From Euphorbia lathyris (taxonomy: Eukaryota > Streptophyta > Magnoliopsida > Malpighiales > Euphorbiaceae): a stretch of DNA of 64,000 nt. Under the pieces are notes generated by a model. That model saw only the letters and a list, made by a program, of their open reading frames with translations, was not told where the DNA came from and searched no databases. This document shows positions 20,309-32,889 of this stretch, piece after piece. Positions within the stretch are counted from its first letter, which is position 1. Each line of letters opens with the position of its first letter. Location of the stretch: NCBI RefSeq assembly GCF_963576675.1, contig NC_088911.1, positions 61,775,756 to 61,839,755 on the forward strand, written 5' to 3'. The translations under genes were made by a program, and so were the position numbers.

Positions 20309-22051
20309 ATGGCTGAAAACAGCACTCGGTTTCTCCCAAGAAATCTGACAACTCAGATTCTACCTGAGGGTCTGTCCATTACTCGGCCTCCCCTATTCTT
20401 CGGGTCTAACTATACCTTCTGGAAGAATAGGATAAAGAATTTCATTCAGGCTACAAATATGAGTGCATGGCTATCTATAGTCCAAGGCCCATTTGTTCCT
20501 GTTGAAACTATTGATGGCCAAACGGTTGTCAAATCTGAGACCAGATGGACAGAAGATGATCTCAAGAAGCTACAAAATCATGCTTCGGCTATAAACATGC
20601 TTCACTGTGCGCTAGATGCTACAGAATACAACAAGATTTCAGGTTGTGAGTCAGCGCAGGAGATTTGGAAGAAGCTGGAGGTCACCTACGAAGGAACCAA
20701 CAAGGTGAAAGAATCCAAGGTGAACCAGCATATGAGATTGTACGAGCTGTTCGAAATGAACGGTGATGAAGGGATCTCAGACATGAATGCAAGATTCACA
20801 AACATCATCAACGAGCTCAAGAGACTTGGGAAGATCTTCACTGAGGAAGAATAAGTCAAGAAGATTCTTAGGAGTCTTCCTAAAAGCTGGCAAGCAAAGA
20901 AGACCGCTATTGAGGAAGCTCAAGACTTAACCACCTATAAGTATGATGAACTCATCGGCTCACTGCTGACCCATGAGATCTCGATGAAGAATTTCGAGGT
21001 GAAGGAAAAGTCTGAAGACAAGAAGCAAAAGTCTCTTGTCATGAAAGCTGACTCCACTGATGGGAGCTCAATAGACGATGAAGAGATGGTTATGTTTACC
21101 AGAAAGATGAAAAGGCTGTTCAAAAATAATGACAAATATTCTAAGAAGCCTTATAAGAAGTTTGATAAGTACAAAGCTGACTCCAGCGACAGCAAGTACA
21201 AGAAGGACAGCTCAAAGCCCATTACATGCTTTGAATGTCATCAAAATGGCCATATCAAGTCAAGCTATCCCTCGTTGAGGAAAGAAAGAACGAACGGCAA
21301 GAAGGCAATGGTGGCAACTTGGAGTGATAGTGATGATTCATCATCATCTGAAGCTGATGCCACTGAGTCAGCAAAGATTTGTTTCATGGCTGACGAACTT
21401 GCTGAGCCATGTGTTTCTAAGCATGCTGACCCCTCCATTGCATCTGATGATGAGGAACATTCAACTGAGGTAATATCACTACCCTTGCTCAGAAATGAAA
21501 TGGTTAATGCCCTGAGTGATCTCTACACACTTGTCAAAAAGTGTAATAAAAAGGTTAGAGCACTCATCAGGCGATGTGACGAGGTTGAGGAGGTCAAACT
21601 GAGTGACCTTCGATATCTTCTTCAGGACAACTCAGATTTGCATAGTAACATTGGAATTATGCAAAAGTTTGTCTCTGAGGTCCAATCAGATTCTAAGAAA
21701 CTTAGAAAGGACGTCACATCTATTCAGAACCAACTAAAGGTTCCAAACAAAAGAAATATTCCTCTGAATACTCAGTACCGTAGTACTGGTCAGCAGAGAT
21801 GGAATCCTCAGCGGAATGTCCAGTGTGACTTCTGTGGGAAGAAAGGACACACCACAAAGGTGTGCTGGCACGCTCAGCACTGGGGTGCTGACCAGTCAGT
21901 GAGACATCCTAAACGGAAGGTCAGCTGTGACTTCTGTGGAAAGAATGGCCATACTGTCCAAGTATGTCGCCATAAAATAAAATATGATGCTTTACCTATT
22001 GAACCTAACAAGCCAGGACCTAAAAAGAATTGGGTACCTAAAAGTAACTAG
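20309..22051 (+). pseudogene. gag of SIRE-type element
   Basis: The start is MAENSTRFLPRN. The gag domain (residues 25-180: YTFWKNRIKNFIQA, then the WKKLEVTYEGT segment) matches the copia gag families. One in-frame TAA at 20852-20854 splits it; the frame continues to 22051. Three knuckle-like motifs follow: a degenerate CFECHQNGHIKSSY (last Cys lost) and two CX2CX4HX4C knuckles, CDFCGKKGHTTKVC and CDFCGKNGHTVQVC. It ends in GPKKNWVPKSN. Gag builds the virus-like particle and the knuckles bind RNA. The junction to pol is shifted in frame and has a further stop just before 22093. Confidence 0.9.
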
Positions 22052-22092
22052 TTACATTGCAGGTAAGCCTGAGGTGTGTTGAGAAGTAAAAA

Positions 22093-25000
22093 ATGTGGTA
22101 TATTGACAGTGCATGCTCGAGGCATATGACTGGTGATGAAACTCAGTTCATCACATTTGAGCGTAAACGAGGAGGAAGCGTAAGTTTTAGAGACAACAAA
22201 AAGGGTAAGATAGTGGGGTCAGGAACCGTTGTAGGTAATCCTACTATTGAGTCTGTCTCCCTAGTCAGCGGACTCAAATATAACTTACTTAGCGTAGCTC
22301 AGCTATGTGACAATAGGAGAAAAGTTATATTTGATGACACTGGATGTAAAATATTCGAGGGTAAAACAAATGAGTTAATTTTAACTGCCCCTCGTATTGA
22401 TAATGTCTTCATGCTGAACTTAGAGAAAAAGTTTTCAAAAACTGTATGCTTAGTGTCAAAGGAAGAAAATTCCTGGCTATGGCATAGGAGACTTGGTCAT
22501 GTAAGCATGGACCTCCTGGCCAAATTAGCAAGAAAGCAATTGGTTGAGGGACTGCCAGAACTTAAATTTGAAAAAGATCAATTATGCCACGCTTGCCAAG
22601 CTGGAAAACAAACCAAACAATCTTTTCATAGTAAAAACATTGTCTCAACTAAGCGTCTATTAGAGTTACTACATTTGGATCTCTTCGGTCCAGTCCAGCC
22701 GCTGAGTCTGGGTGGAAGAAGATTTTCCTTGGTCATTATAGATGATTTTTCTCGGTACACTTGGATCATCTTGCTGAGCAGCAAGGATGAGACCTTTGAG
22801 ACATTTTCAAATTTGGTAAGAAAACTTGAAAATGACAAAGACCTAAAATTGGCTCACATCCGAAGTGATAATGGTGGAGAATTCAAGAACCAACAGTTTG
22901 TTGAATTCTATGAAACCAACGGCATTAACCATAATTTCTCTGCTCCTAGAACGCCTCAACAAAATGGGGTTGTTGAAAGGAAGAACAGAACCTTGGTTGA
23001 AATAGCCAGGACAATGCTGAGTGAGCATAGGCTTTCAAAGTACTTTTGGGGAGAAGCTATCAACACAGCGTGCTATATCCTTAATAGGGCTCTTGTTAGA
23101 CCTATACTAAAGAAAACTCCCTACGAACTTTGGAAAGGACGAAAGCCCAATATTGGATACTTTCGTGCCTTTGGCTGTAAATGTTTTATATTAAATACCA
23201 AAGATAGCCTAGCTAAGTTTGACTCAAAAGCTGATGAAGCTATCTTTTTAGGCTACTCAACAAACAGCAAAGCATACAGAGTTTTCAATAAACGAACTCA
23301 AGTTTTAGAAGAGTTAGTACATGTTGAGTTCGACGAAACTAACCATGCAGAAAGATATCAGTCGCTGACTGAGGATGATCCCCACACAGTACCCGCTGAT
23401 TAAGATACAGCCGCTGAGTCATTCCCTCAAGGGCTGACCAAAGGTAAAAGTGAACCTCAAATTGTTTTCACTGACCAGGCTACACCTGCAGAGATTGTTG
23501 AAACACAGACAGCACAAGACATCAATCTACCAAAGGAGATAAGGATACCAAGAGGACACTCAGAGAGTGCTATTCTTGATGCCGTTGAGAATACCCTGAT
23601 GACAAGAAATCAACTCAGGAGATACCTCAGCAACGTAGCCTTCGTCTCAGTTCAGGAACCAAAGAACTTCACTAAAGCTGAGCACGATGAATTCTGGATG
23701 AGCACCATGCAAGAAGAACTTGATCAATTCAGAAGAAATGATGTATGGGAGCTAGTGCCACATCCAAGGAGACAGAAGACCATTGGAACAAGATGGGTCT
23801 TCCGCAACAAGCTAGATGAACAAGGGAACGTAGTCAGGAACAAAGCGCGACTTGTAGCTCAGGGCTACAATCAGCAAAAAGGTATTGACTATGGTGAGAC
23901 CTTTGCCCCAGTGGCAAGGCTAGAGGCTATTAGAATCTTATGTGCATATGCATCTTATATGAACTTTAAATTTTTTCAAATGGATGTTAAGAGTGCATTT
24001 CTTAATGGAGTTATAAACGAGGAAGTATATGTTAACCAACCTTCAGGGTTTGAGGACCCTAAGTTCCCAAACCACGTTTATAAACTCAAAAAGGCTCTGT
24101 ATGGCCTCAAGCAAGCACTATGTGCTTGGTATGAAAGGCTGACCAGTTTCCTGCTGACTAGAAATTATGTCAAAGGCAAAGCTGATACAACCTTATTCAT
24201 TAAGAGAAAGGGGAAATATACCCTGCTGGCTCAAATTTATGTTGATGATATTATTTTTGGTGCAACTAACGAGTCAATGTGCAAGGAATTTAGCAAACAA
24301 ATGCAGACTGAGTTTGAAATGTCAATGATGGGAGAACTCAACTTCTTCCTTGGACTTCAAATTAAACAAGGAAAAAATGGCATCTTCATCAGTCAAGCCA
24401 AATATGCCAAGGAGATATTGAAGAAATATGATCTTGAAAATTGCAAGCCAATATCTACTCCTATGGGCACTGATACTGTCCTATGCGCTGACGAGAATGG
24501 TAAGTCAGTAGACAGCAAATTGTACCGAAGTATGATTGGCTCTCTACTTTACTTAACAGCGAGTAGACCGGACATTCAGTTCTCAGTATGCTACTGTGCT
24601 AGATATCAATCTAACCCTAAGGAATCTCATTATATAACTGTAAAAAGAATCCTTAGATATTTGCAAAGCTCAGTGAACGCAGGTTATGGTATCCCAACAC
24701 GCATGATTTCACACTCGTTGGATACACTGACGCTGACTATGGACGAGACAAGCTTGAACGAAAAAGCACCTCTGGAGGATGCCACTTCCTAGGGAGTTGT
24801 CTTGTATCCTGGTTCAGCAAGAAGCAGGCGTTAGTAGCCTTATCTACCACTGAAGCTGAGTACATTGCTGCTGGAAACTATGTTGCTCAAGTCCTATGGA
24901 TTAAGCAACAGCTTGAAGACTATGGTGTTCAAACAAAGACAATTGAGGTCAAATGTGACAACAAAAGTGCAATTGATCTATCAAAGAACCCAATTCAGCA

Positions 25001-25184
25001 CAGCAGGATGAAGCATGTCAGCATCAGACATCACTTCATTAGAGACCATGTACTCAAGGGTGAGATCAAGCTGACCTATGTCCCAACGGATGAGCAGCTT
25101 GCGGGTATCTTCACGAAGCCACTGGCTCGTGAGCAGTTCAGCATACTGAGAGAAGCCATTGGTATGTTTAATCCTCTTCAGTAA
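22093..25184 (+). pseudogene. pol of SIRE-type element (protease, integrase, RT, RNase H)
   Basis: Order: protease motif YIDSACSRHM (22093), GAG-pre-integrase region with WHRRLGHVS, integrase zinc finger (H-H-CHAC), catalytic Asp in LVIIDDFSRYTW, second Asp in IRSDNGGEF, and Glu in NGVVERKNRTL. After a TAA at 23401 the same frame gives RT with [20 protein letters not shown] and the catalytic YVDDIIFG (24240). A one-base frameshift near 24690 separates the end of RT from RNase H (STTEAEYIAA, then the DNKSAIDLSKNP box), which ends at TAA 25182-25184. This copia order is integrase before RT. Inactive because of the stop and the shift. Confidence 0.93.
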
Positions 25185-25686
25185 ATTCCAGTTCTAAATA
25201 TATATTCATGCTGAGTGAATTATCATGCTGAGTGATTTATGCTATTACTTGCTGAGTGAATAGATGTATGCTGAGTGTTTAATATTAAATGAATGAATGT
25301 CACATACTGAGCAAATATGCGCACTGAGTAGTTATCTCAAACTGAGCAACCAATTACTTAAACCATCCGTTTGTATAAAACTGACTACTCAGAATATAGA
25401 ACGATTAGGATTCTCACACTGAGTAAATTGATCCGTTGCATTGAATGCAAAAGCACGCGTATAGCCACCTAGGATGACGTGTGCGCCGAATGTGTCATAA
25501 ATATCAGGATTCTTGTCGGTTGAATATCCCAAGGGCAAAACTGACACATGGATTCGATAAGATCCACCTCTCACCTCTATAAATAGTGGGCAAATCCCCA
25601 CCTTATTTCTTTACGCTTACAGAATTCTCTGCCATTAATACTTTCTCTCTCAAAAACTTCAAAACCTTCAATTCTTCTCTGCGAAA
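25185..25686 (+). other. pol to third-ORF spacer with repeated CTGAGT words
   Basis: No ORF. Between 25205 and 25430 the word (G/A)CTGAG recurs about nine times at roughly 15-40-base spacing. A short leader then leads to the ATG at 25687. A transcript start for the third ORF could lie here (TATAAATAG near 25578), but that is inference. Confidence 0.6.
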
Positions 25687-28618
25687 ATGACGAACGTCTC
25701 TGTAAACATCTCCGATGCCGGTAACCAATCTGCTGGAAACCCTAAACCTCCTACCCAGCATGACCAAACCAAAGCTACCACACCGAGCAAGAAAACCCAT
25801 ACTGAACAAGGTACCTCCTCCAAAGGGAAGAAACCTAAGCAACGAACATATACCAGGGTCTATGAGAATGTCAGGGAATACAAAATGGACTACTCAAGGT
25901 GGTTCTCAAAAGAATTTGTGGAAAAAGAGCAACCATTCTGTGAGTGGATCTCAAAGAATGGTTGGACCGAGTTGTTCTCGATAAGAGATCCTACCTACCC
26001 TGACCTGGTAAAGGAATTTTACCTCCACCTTCGTGTCGCTGATGACAACCAGGACCGATTAGTCACCAAGGTGAAGGACAAAACCATCTTCATCAATCCC
26101 ACCTACTTAGCCAGCCTTCTGAAACTTAAGAATGAAGGAGCCATTCTTAGGAAGTCTGGAGATCAGGACAACATTGGGTACTCCACTACGTTCTGCAAAC
26201 CTACTGGCCATGCTGGAGAAATCTCCAGTACTTCAATGGGCCAACACCAAAAGATGGCACACTACCTGCTGACCAACTATATCTTTCCGAAGATAAATTG
26301 CACAAGCTCAGCAACAAACTTTGAGCAATGCTTCATATGGCATATGCTGACCTACAAGCCCATCAACATGCCAGTATTCTTAATCGTCGGCTTTCAAAGG
26401 AGCACTGGAACTCTACGGCTGGGCTCACTCATCACCAAAATCCTCCTGGACCACCAAGTGGACCTATCGAGGGAAACTAAGGCCCAAGGATCAGAGATAA
26501 CTACTGCTGCTCTGTTCGCTTTGAAATTTGATCAGCCAATTAAGAAAGCAAAAGGTGCTGCTGACCAGAACACTGAGGAAACAGTGGTCAAGAAAAGCAG
26601 AAGAACTAAGGCCCCCGCTGACAGGAAGAGGAAAGCTGTGCAAAGCACCTCTAAGGGAGCTATTCCTCCTCCAAAGAAACTAAGGGTTGTATCCAAAGGA
26701 ACAGCTGCTCAGCCTCAGCAAGGTCAAGCTGAGCCCAAGTCAGCTGAGAAAAGACCTAGGCAAGATGTGCCTGAGGCAGAAGAAAGAGCTGACGCTGATG
26801 AGGAATCACTGAGTAAGAAACAGAAGAACTCTTCGGAGTTAAGTCCAATTGATGCTCTACCCACTACCTTCTTTGTACCCATCAACTCTCATTATGCCCA
26901 GAGTCAAGGCGCTGACCCTGAGCAACAGAACGATGAAGTTGAACTGGATGATCAGTACATTGAACAGCTAGAAGAAGAACTAGAGGAAGAAGAGCAGGAT
27001 GATGACCAAGAACAATCTGACGAAGAAAGTGGTCAGGATGACACTGAGTCAGAATGTGAAGAGGAAGATGTTGAGCCAACTAACACTGAGTTGGCTGCAG
27101 ACGAAAAAGCTGAGCACACAGAACAACACAATACTGATCATGGAGAACCTTCTCCATCTCATTCAATTCCCGCTGATCCCACTCCTCCAAGGACTCAGGG
27201 AAAAAGAAGAAGACTTGTAAAGGCACATCAAACTACAGTCTTGGACTTTACTGACAACCAACCTGAGCTGACCCCTGATCCTTCACGAATCAAGCTAAAG
27301 TTCTTCAGAAAAACTTCTACTTCTCTACCAGAGCAAACCGAAAAGCAAGCCTCTTGTCAAAGTGAAGGTTCAAGTCAAGGGATTGGATAATGGATCTAGC
27401 TGAGTCAACTTAAATGCTTCTGACAATCCGACCAACACCGAGCAAGTTCTTGATGCCACTACTAAACCTAGTCCTCAGCTGAATGCTGAAATTCCTACTC
27501 CAGGCAGCACTAAACTTATCCCACCTTCACCAACAAGTCAGCTTCAGCCTGACTCTGAACCTATCAACAATTCTGTTGTTCAATCACTTCCCAAACCAAC
27601 AGAACAAGTGCAGATTGACACACCAAGACCAGTCACTGAACCCGCTGGCACTTCAAATGTTGAATTAAACCTAACACCTCCACCAACTGGTGAAACTGAT
27701 GAAAGATCATTCAACTATCTCACTGCCACTGAGTCTGGTAGAAAGATCATTAACTCGACGTAGGCCTTGATCCAAGACCTTCATCAGACATCAGAAACTG
27801 CTGCTGGATCTGCCGATAATGAGTCCACTCAGCTTTCACAAGTCACTCAACTTCTCAACGAGGTTCGAGGTCTAAAAGACCTGCTGAGTGTGGTGACCAA
27901 TATCCAAGCTCAACAACCAAGGCAGGAGTCCATAACAAAGCTGGCTGAACTCCAGCTGACCATGGTTCAACATATCAACTCCCTTCAAGGACAATTCCAA
28001 ACCTTGTCAGCTGCAAACTCCGGGTATGCAACTTCTGCCGAAGTTCATCAATTATTCACCCAACTTAAGACTGAGCAAGAAAAGACCAATCATCAGCTTT
28101 CTTCTTACTCTCAATGCTCAGTTAAGCAGATCGGCGAAGCTGTTCGCTTGCTGAATCTAAACAAGGAAGAGATGGAAACTGACCAACTAAAGCAGAATGA
28201 AATTCTCCAGTACTCACAACGTACCTTCACCCATATACATCATTCCAACGTCCAGCGCCAGTACTATGACACAGCATTGCTGAGAATGTTTCATCAAGCA
28301 TTTGCTGCGCTAAGGGAAACCATCACTTGGGTAGGCAAATCACAAGAATATGTGCTGAGCATGCTCAGCGCATCCAACATCGAAGTTGATAAAGATGTAC
28401 TGGAAGAGGGTGTCATTATTTTTGATGGCATAAATGCAAGCACCCTCAAGCTTAAACACATGTCAGCTAAAATTACTGAAGTTGTCCAAACAAGCTCTTT
28501 CAGGCCTCCTCCTCCTCCCGATGCTGCCAAAACGGGGGAGAAAGAACAAGCTAGAAGAACTCAGCAAGAGGATGCTGCTGGGAGCAGTCAGCAAAAGCCT
28601 AAGAGCAAAAAGAAATAA
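25687..28618 (+). pseudogene. third ORF of SIRE-type element (env-like position), broken
   Basis: The first 567 codons run to 27390. They have a basic N-terminus, a globular region at about residues 50-270 (YSRWFSKEFVEK, TYPDLVKEFYLHLR, INPTYLASLLKL, FIWHMLTYKPINMPV), then a low-complexity basic and acidic Glu-rich stretch. A frameshift near 27330, a TGA just after it and a TAG at 27764 precede the 283-residue C-terminal part, which is Gln-rich and probably coiled-coil. The intact protein would be about 970 residues. SIRE elements carry such an env-like ORF after pol, but I see no signal peptide, so the env label is positional. The globular part resembles the ATHILA ORF at 46285. Confidence 0.75.
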
Positions 28619-29129
28619 AACTAGCTAGCTCAACTTTTTTGTTTTATCTTCTATGTTTATTTTGCTTATGTATGCTGACTACTTTAAACTCAATACAATT
28701 CCTGCATTATATTATTCAACTTGATTAAACTCTTATGTGATGTTGAGTTATTACGTTTTATGTTTTGCATCTTCAAATACATCAACTGTTAACATTTACA
28801 ATATCTGTTGATTGTATGCTGTTAACACTGTCTTGCATGCTATAAAACACTGTCTTATAAGACTCATTGAACAAAAATATACTCAGCGTTCTCTGATAGT
28901 TAAATCTTCCGCTTAAAACTGAGTTAATCAAATATGTTCCATAAGCTGACCTTTATCTGAAAAACTGACCCAGGACTTCATCAAACCTTAAACTGTTTTG
29001 AGTAAAACTGAGTCAGTAGCTCAACCCTTACGGGGGAGTTTATTAAGTTATAAAAGGTCAACTATCATAGGGGAGCTCAACACTGAGTTCTTTACTGAAT
29101 AGTTTTGCCAACATCAAAATGGGGGAGTT
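28619..29129 (+). other. 3' untranslated region and polypurine tract of SIRE-type element
   Basis: Noncoding tail with repeated phrases such as ACGGGGGAGTTT near 29030. The final purine tract AAAATGGGGGAGTT (29117-29129, PPT) directly precedes the 3' LTR start. Confidence 0.85.
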
Positions 29130-30473
29130 TGTTGAAACACCTTTTCACATGATTTTGATTTGACAAAATTATTTAAGTATATGATTAAAAAATATTCTAA
29201 ACACACTAAGTTTAAATGCTTTGTTTTATTACACTAATGTGTTTGTTCAATGTTAAGTTACTTGTTTATAAGACACAAATATTAAAAGGCTAAAGGCCCA
29301 AAAGAAAATCAAAGGCCCAAGTCAAAACAGATCAAGACCACTCGGCCCGTGTAAGCAAAACGCTGTCGTTGTTGATAAAACGCAGCTCAACATGAGAAGG
29401 ATCGAGAAGACCTTCCTTGACTACTTCGGAACGAAGCTGCTGAGTTGAACGACAAAGAGTACAAGACAGCAGCTGAGCAAGAGCAACTTCCAGACAAAGT
29501 ATTTCCACTTCGGGTAAAGATTAGAAGACACAGAAAGCTGTCTGGTTGACTTTGCCATAAAAGGAGAGACATTCTGCTAGACTGACCAAAAGCTGCTCAT
29601 CACTGACCGAAGACAGAAGATGCAAGAATCTGATTGGCCAACGGCACTGAGCAGACTGAGTGACAATGATATGAAGCCGTTTTCCCTCCAACGGTTATTT
29701 CGAAATTCAAAATTACCGAATGCCTCAAGTGTCACAATAAATAGGCCTTTCAGTTGCTTCATTCGACGCAGATCTTCAACTAGCCATTACGCTGACCAAA
29801 TTCATACTTGAAGTTCTGTAAGAAAAAGCAAAGCAAATACTTACACCAATTTCCAGATTATTGTGTAAAAATCTATAGTGATTTCCAATCATCTAAAGTG
29901 TCTTAGCAATTATTGTTTAGGACAATCTTATTATCAATTCTAGAAATAGAAAGGAGAGGCTGAGTACTCGGTTATAGTACTCAACGGTAGAATATGAGTG
30001 AGTAAAGGTATAGAGGAAGGTACTCTTGTTATACTCAGCTTCTAGTTGTAAAAGGTTTGGTGATCTACCTTTAAAGAGCTCAGTAGAGAATTCGAAAGCT
30101 CGGAACGTGTTCCGGGGACAGGACGTAGGCATAGAGGCCGAACCTGGATAAATCTGCTGAGTAACATCTCTCTAACCTTAAATTCCTTATATATATATAT
30201 ATATTGCTTGCTTAAAAACTGACTAAGTAAAGAGGTCACACTGAGTTGTGTGCATTGAGTATCTGAGTTCAGGAATACACTCAAGTGCCATCTCCTGACT
30301 CAAGGAAAAAAGCTGACTTAGTCACCAGTTGACTAAGCTAGTGTCTTAAGTTCACTCAGCGCGCTGTGTAAACCTTTTTCAAAGAAAAAGAAGTCAGCCT
30401 CAACGTACAAAATTTTAAATAGTTCCTATCCCCCCCCCTTGGAACTAACTTGTTACGTTATAAGGGACCAACA
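29130..30473 (+). repeat. 3' LTR of SIRE-type element
   Basis: 1344 bp, TGTTGAAACACC to GGGACCAACA, nearly identical to the 5' LTR. Its TATA box is altered to CAATAAATA (near 29735), against CTATAAATA in the 5' LTR. Confidence 0.95.
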
Positions 30474-30675
30474 TAAGACATATTGAACTATTTCTACATA
30501 AGAAGCAAAAAGGCCTCTAGAGAAATAAAGGCCCAGCTGGAAGCAAGCCCAGAACTAGAAGACATAAGCCCAAGTCCAAACTCAGAAGAAGACAACTACA
30601 TCGTCTTCCCTAAAGACTTTCCCATTCTAGTAAAAGATAGAGCACGGTCATCTCTACCATTAACCCATCTAGGGC

Positions 30676-31921
30676 TGGGCGCATATCTTGGAGAAACTGG
30701 ATTGGACCAAATATTTGAGTAAAAAGATCTAGAATTGGACCGAACTGTTGACTTTTTTCAAAGAACTGGACCGAACTGGACTGTTGACTTTTTATCAAAG
30801 AACTGGACCGAAATTATCCAGAACTGGACCGATAACCAAATTGGACTGTACTAGACCGAACTGAATTGAAAGAACTAAAGATTTATCATATTAAATTTAT
30901 ATTTTATATGAAGTTTTATTTTTTCCTATTTAGTGAAGTGTTGTATTTCCTATTTTTATTTAATGTAGGTTGTATTTCCTATTCTTATTTAAGGTAGGTT
31001 ATAATTATTAGGGTGATTTAAGGTATGTTATATTTCCTATTCTTATTTAATGTATGTTAGAATTATCAGGGCGATGATTTGTTAGGCCAACTGTACATGC
31101 CTTGTCTCATTTCCTATTTAAAAGAATCAGCTGGTACTAATTGATTATGTAATTGGTTAATGAAATCTTTTTTTTTTCTATATTCTTCTCTCTATTCTCA
31201 TTCTTTTTTCTTCCTATTCTAAAATTCTAGTTCATGAGAATCATAGTTCTGACATCATCTCCTCAATTTCCTTTCTAAAGTAAAATCTAATTGTTTACAA
31301 TTTTAATTTTAGATATTGTTTCTCCTACTATTTATTTTAGTTGTTGGTTAAATCCTAAAATTTATGTATATATGACAATCAAAATAGATCAATTAATTTG
31401 GTACTGTTTGACTTTAGTCAGATTTTGATTTCTGTTATTGAATTTTAACTCGTTAGAATCTGGTCAAGTTTTTTCTGCTATTGTACTTTAGTTTATTGCT
31501 CTTTAGCTTAAGTTGTGCATTTCTTAAGATTTGCATATGTTAAGATATTGAAATTGTTAATCTTGAAACTAAGTTACCCATTTGTTCTTTAGCAATTTGG
31601 TTCACCAATTACTTTATGTAGGTTGAAATTAATATTTGGTATTGTAAACACATGTTATTTATTTTTTATTAAGAATTTTATATATTTATTATCTTACAAA
31701 TTATGTTTTTAATTTATTTTTGGTAAAAGTATAGGTATTTTATTATTTAACTCATCAAATAACTATACTGGATTGGATCGGAACCGAATCCCCGAATCTC
31801 CGAATTAGACCGAACCGAAATTTTCAATCTAATCCTAGAGATTCATTTTTAGCAGTCCCCGAAGTTCAATCCAATCCTAGAGATCCTTGAATCCCCAAAC
31901 TGGACCGAATTGTGCCCAACC
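30676..31921. mobile_element. probable non-autonomous DNA transposon (hAT-like ends)
   Basis: The left end AGGGCTGGGCGCA and right end (complement GTTGGGCACAATTCGG) are imperfect inverted repeats, followed inward by repeated CTGGACCGAA words on both sides. The element interrupts the old SIRE LTR. GGGCTGGGC starts are common among plant hATs, but no 8-bp duplication is clear (CATCTCTA occurs on both sides at unequal distance). The interior is AT-rich and noncoding, with a local repeat of GGTTGTATTTCCTATT near 30960. Confidence 0.5.
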
Positions 31922-32889
31922 ATCTCTATCTTCATTCACCAAAACGAAAACACTCTAGTCTGCAGCCTACAATATTAGGAACAATAGAAGATCATTGGAT
32001 GAAACTTCTCAATGGTCAACAGTCTTTTGAAGGCAAAAACGGCTAGTTTCCCCATTTGGCATTTTGATAGAGACACTAGAAGTTTGAGAGAAGAATATAT
32101 GATGTTTCTTCACAACAGACCCTTCTAAATTCAAATGGCTAGTTTGAACCTCTACCTATATAAGCAAAGCTCAAGAACAATTTCAACCACCAAGACAACA
32201 ATTCAAGCATATACAAGATGTATTGTAAAAAGCTAAAAACAGAGCAAAGTGCAAAACACAAATCAACATATTGGTGTAATTGATTAGAGAGAGATTAATT
32301 CAAATACACTTTTTATATGAAGAAACTGTAATCTTTAAAATGTAAATCAGTAGTGATTTGTTGCTTCAGTTATAAGCAAGAAATAGTGAATTAGTTGAGT
32401 GTTGAGTGAAGGAAGATACTTCATTCAAACTTAGGCTATTTTGTAAAGGTTTGTTCTCTACATCTGAAAGAGATCGATAGTGGATTAAAGCTCAAAAGAA
32501 GGTATTTTAAGGACTGGACGTAGGTTAGAGGCCGAACTAGTATAAATCTGCTGAGTATTTCTTTCCCTACTTTTGCTTTTACTTCTACTGAATTATTTTG
32601 TGTTCCGAACTTTGTCTCACACATCAACACTCTGAACACTCTTTAAACTGTGCATACATTACATATCTTCAGAACATCTGATAAAAGAGTCATCCACTGA
32701 GTTGAGAATTATCAAAAGGTGAAGCAGTCTTAGTATATTGAATTGTTGAAAAGCTAGTAGACTGAAATTACCTCTGATACTGAGACATCTATGTTTTATT
32801 GCCTTGAGTAAGAAAAGTTTTTAAAGGTGCAAATTACGTAATAGTTCTATTCACCCCCTAGAACTAATTCGCTTTATTAGGGACCAACA

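Larger units (their letters stand above)
18907..30473 (+). mobile_element. SIRE-type Ty1/copia retrotransposon, full length, TSD TAAGA
   Basis: An 11.57-kb element with two 1.34-kb LTRs, an initiator-tRNA-Met PBS, gag, pol in copia order (protease, integrase, RT, RNase H), a long third ORF, and a polypurine tract. TAAGA flanks it on both sides (18902-18906, 30474-30478). The third ORF and the size place it in the SIRE/Maximus lineage. Each ORF has one to three lesions, so it is not autonomous now. The LTRs differ at a few percent of sites by eye, including a changed TATA box in the 3' copy. Confidence 0.95.
18791..32889 (+). repeat. 3' LTR of old SIRE-type element, split by a younger element
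   Basis: The LTR starts TGTTGAAACCC after a purine tract at 18791, is interrupted after TAAGA at 18906, resumes at 30474 and ends GGGACCAACA at 32889. Near its end it shares TAGAGGCCGAAC, the AAATCTGCTGAGTA phrase and a C-rich stretch before AGAACTAATT with the younger LTRs. A TATA-like TATATAAGC lies near 32157. A DNA-transposon-like insertion (30676-31921) also interrupts it. Without insertions it is about 1.3 kb, the size of the younger LTRs. Confidence 0.75.

Noticed and set aside
25687..28618. Third ORF as a genuine viral envelope gene
   Set aside because: No signal peptide, transmembrane segment or fusion peptide is visible; it is env-like only by position after pol.
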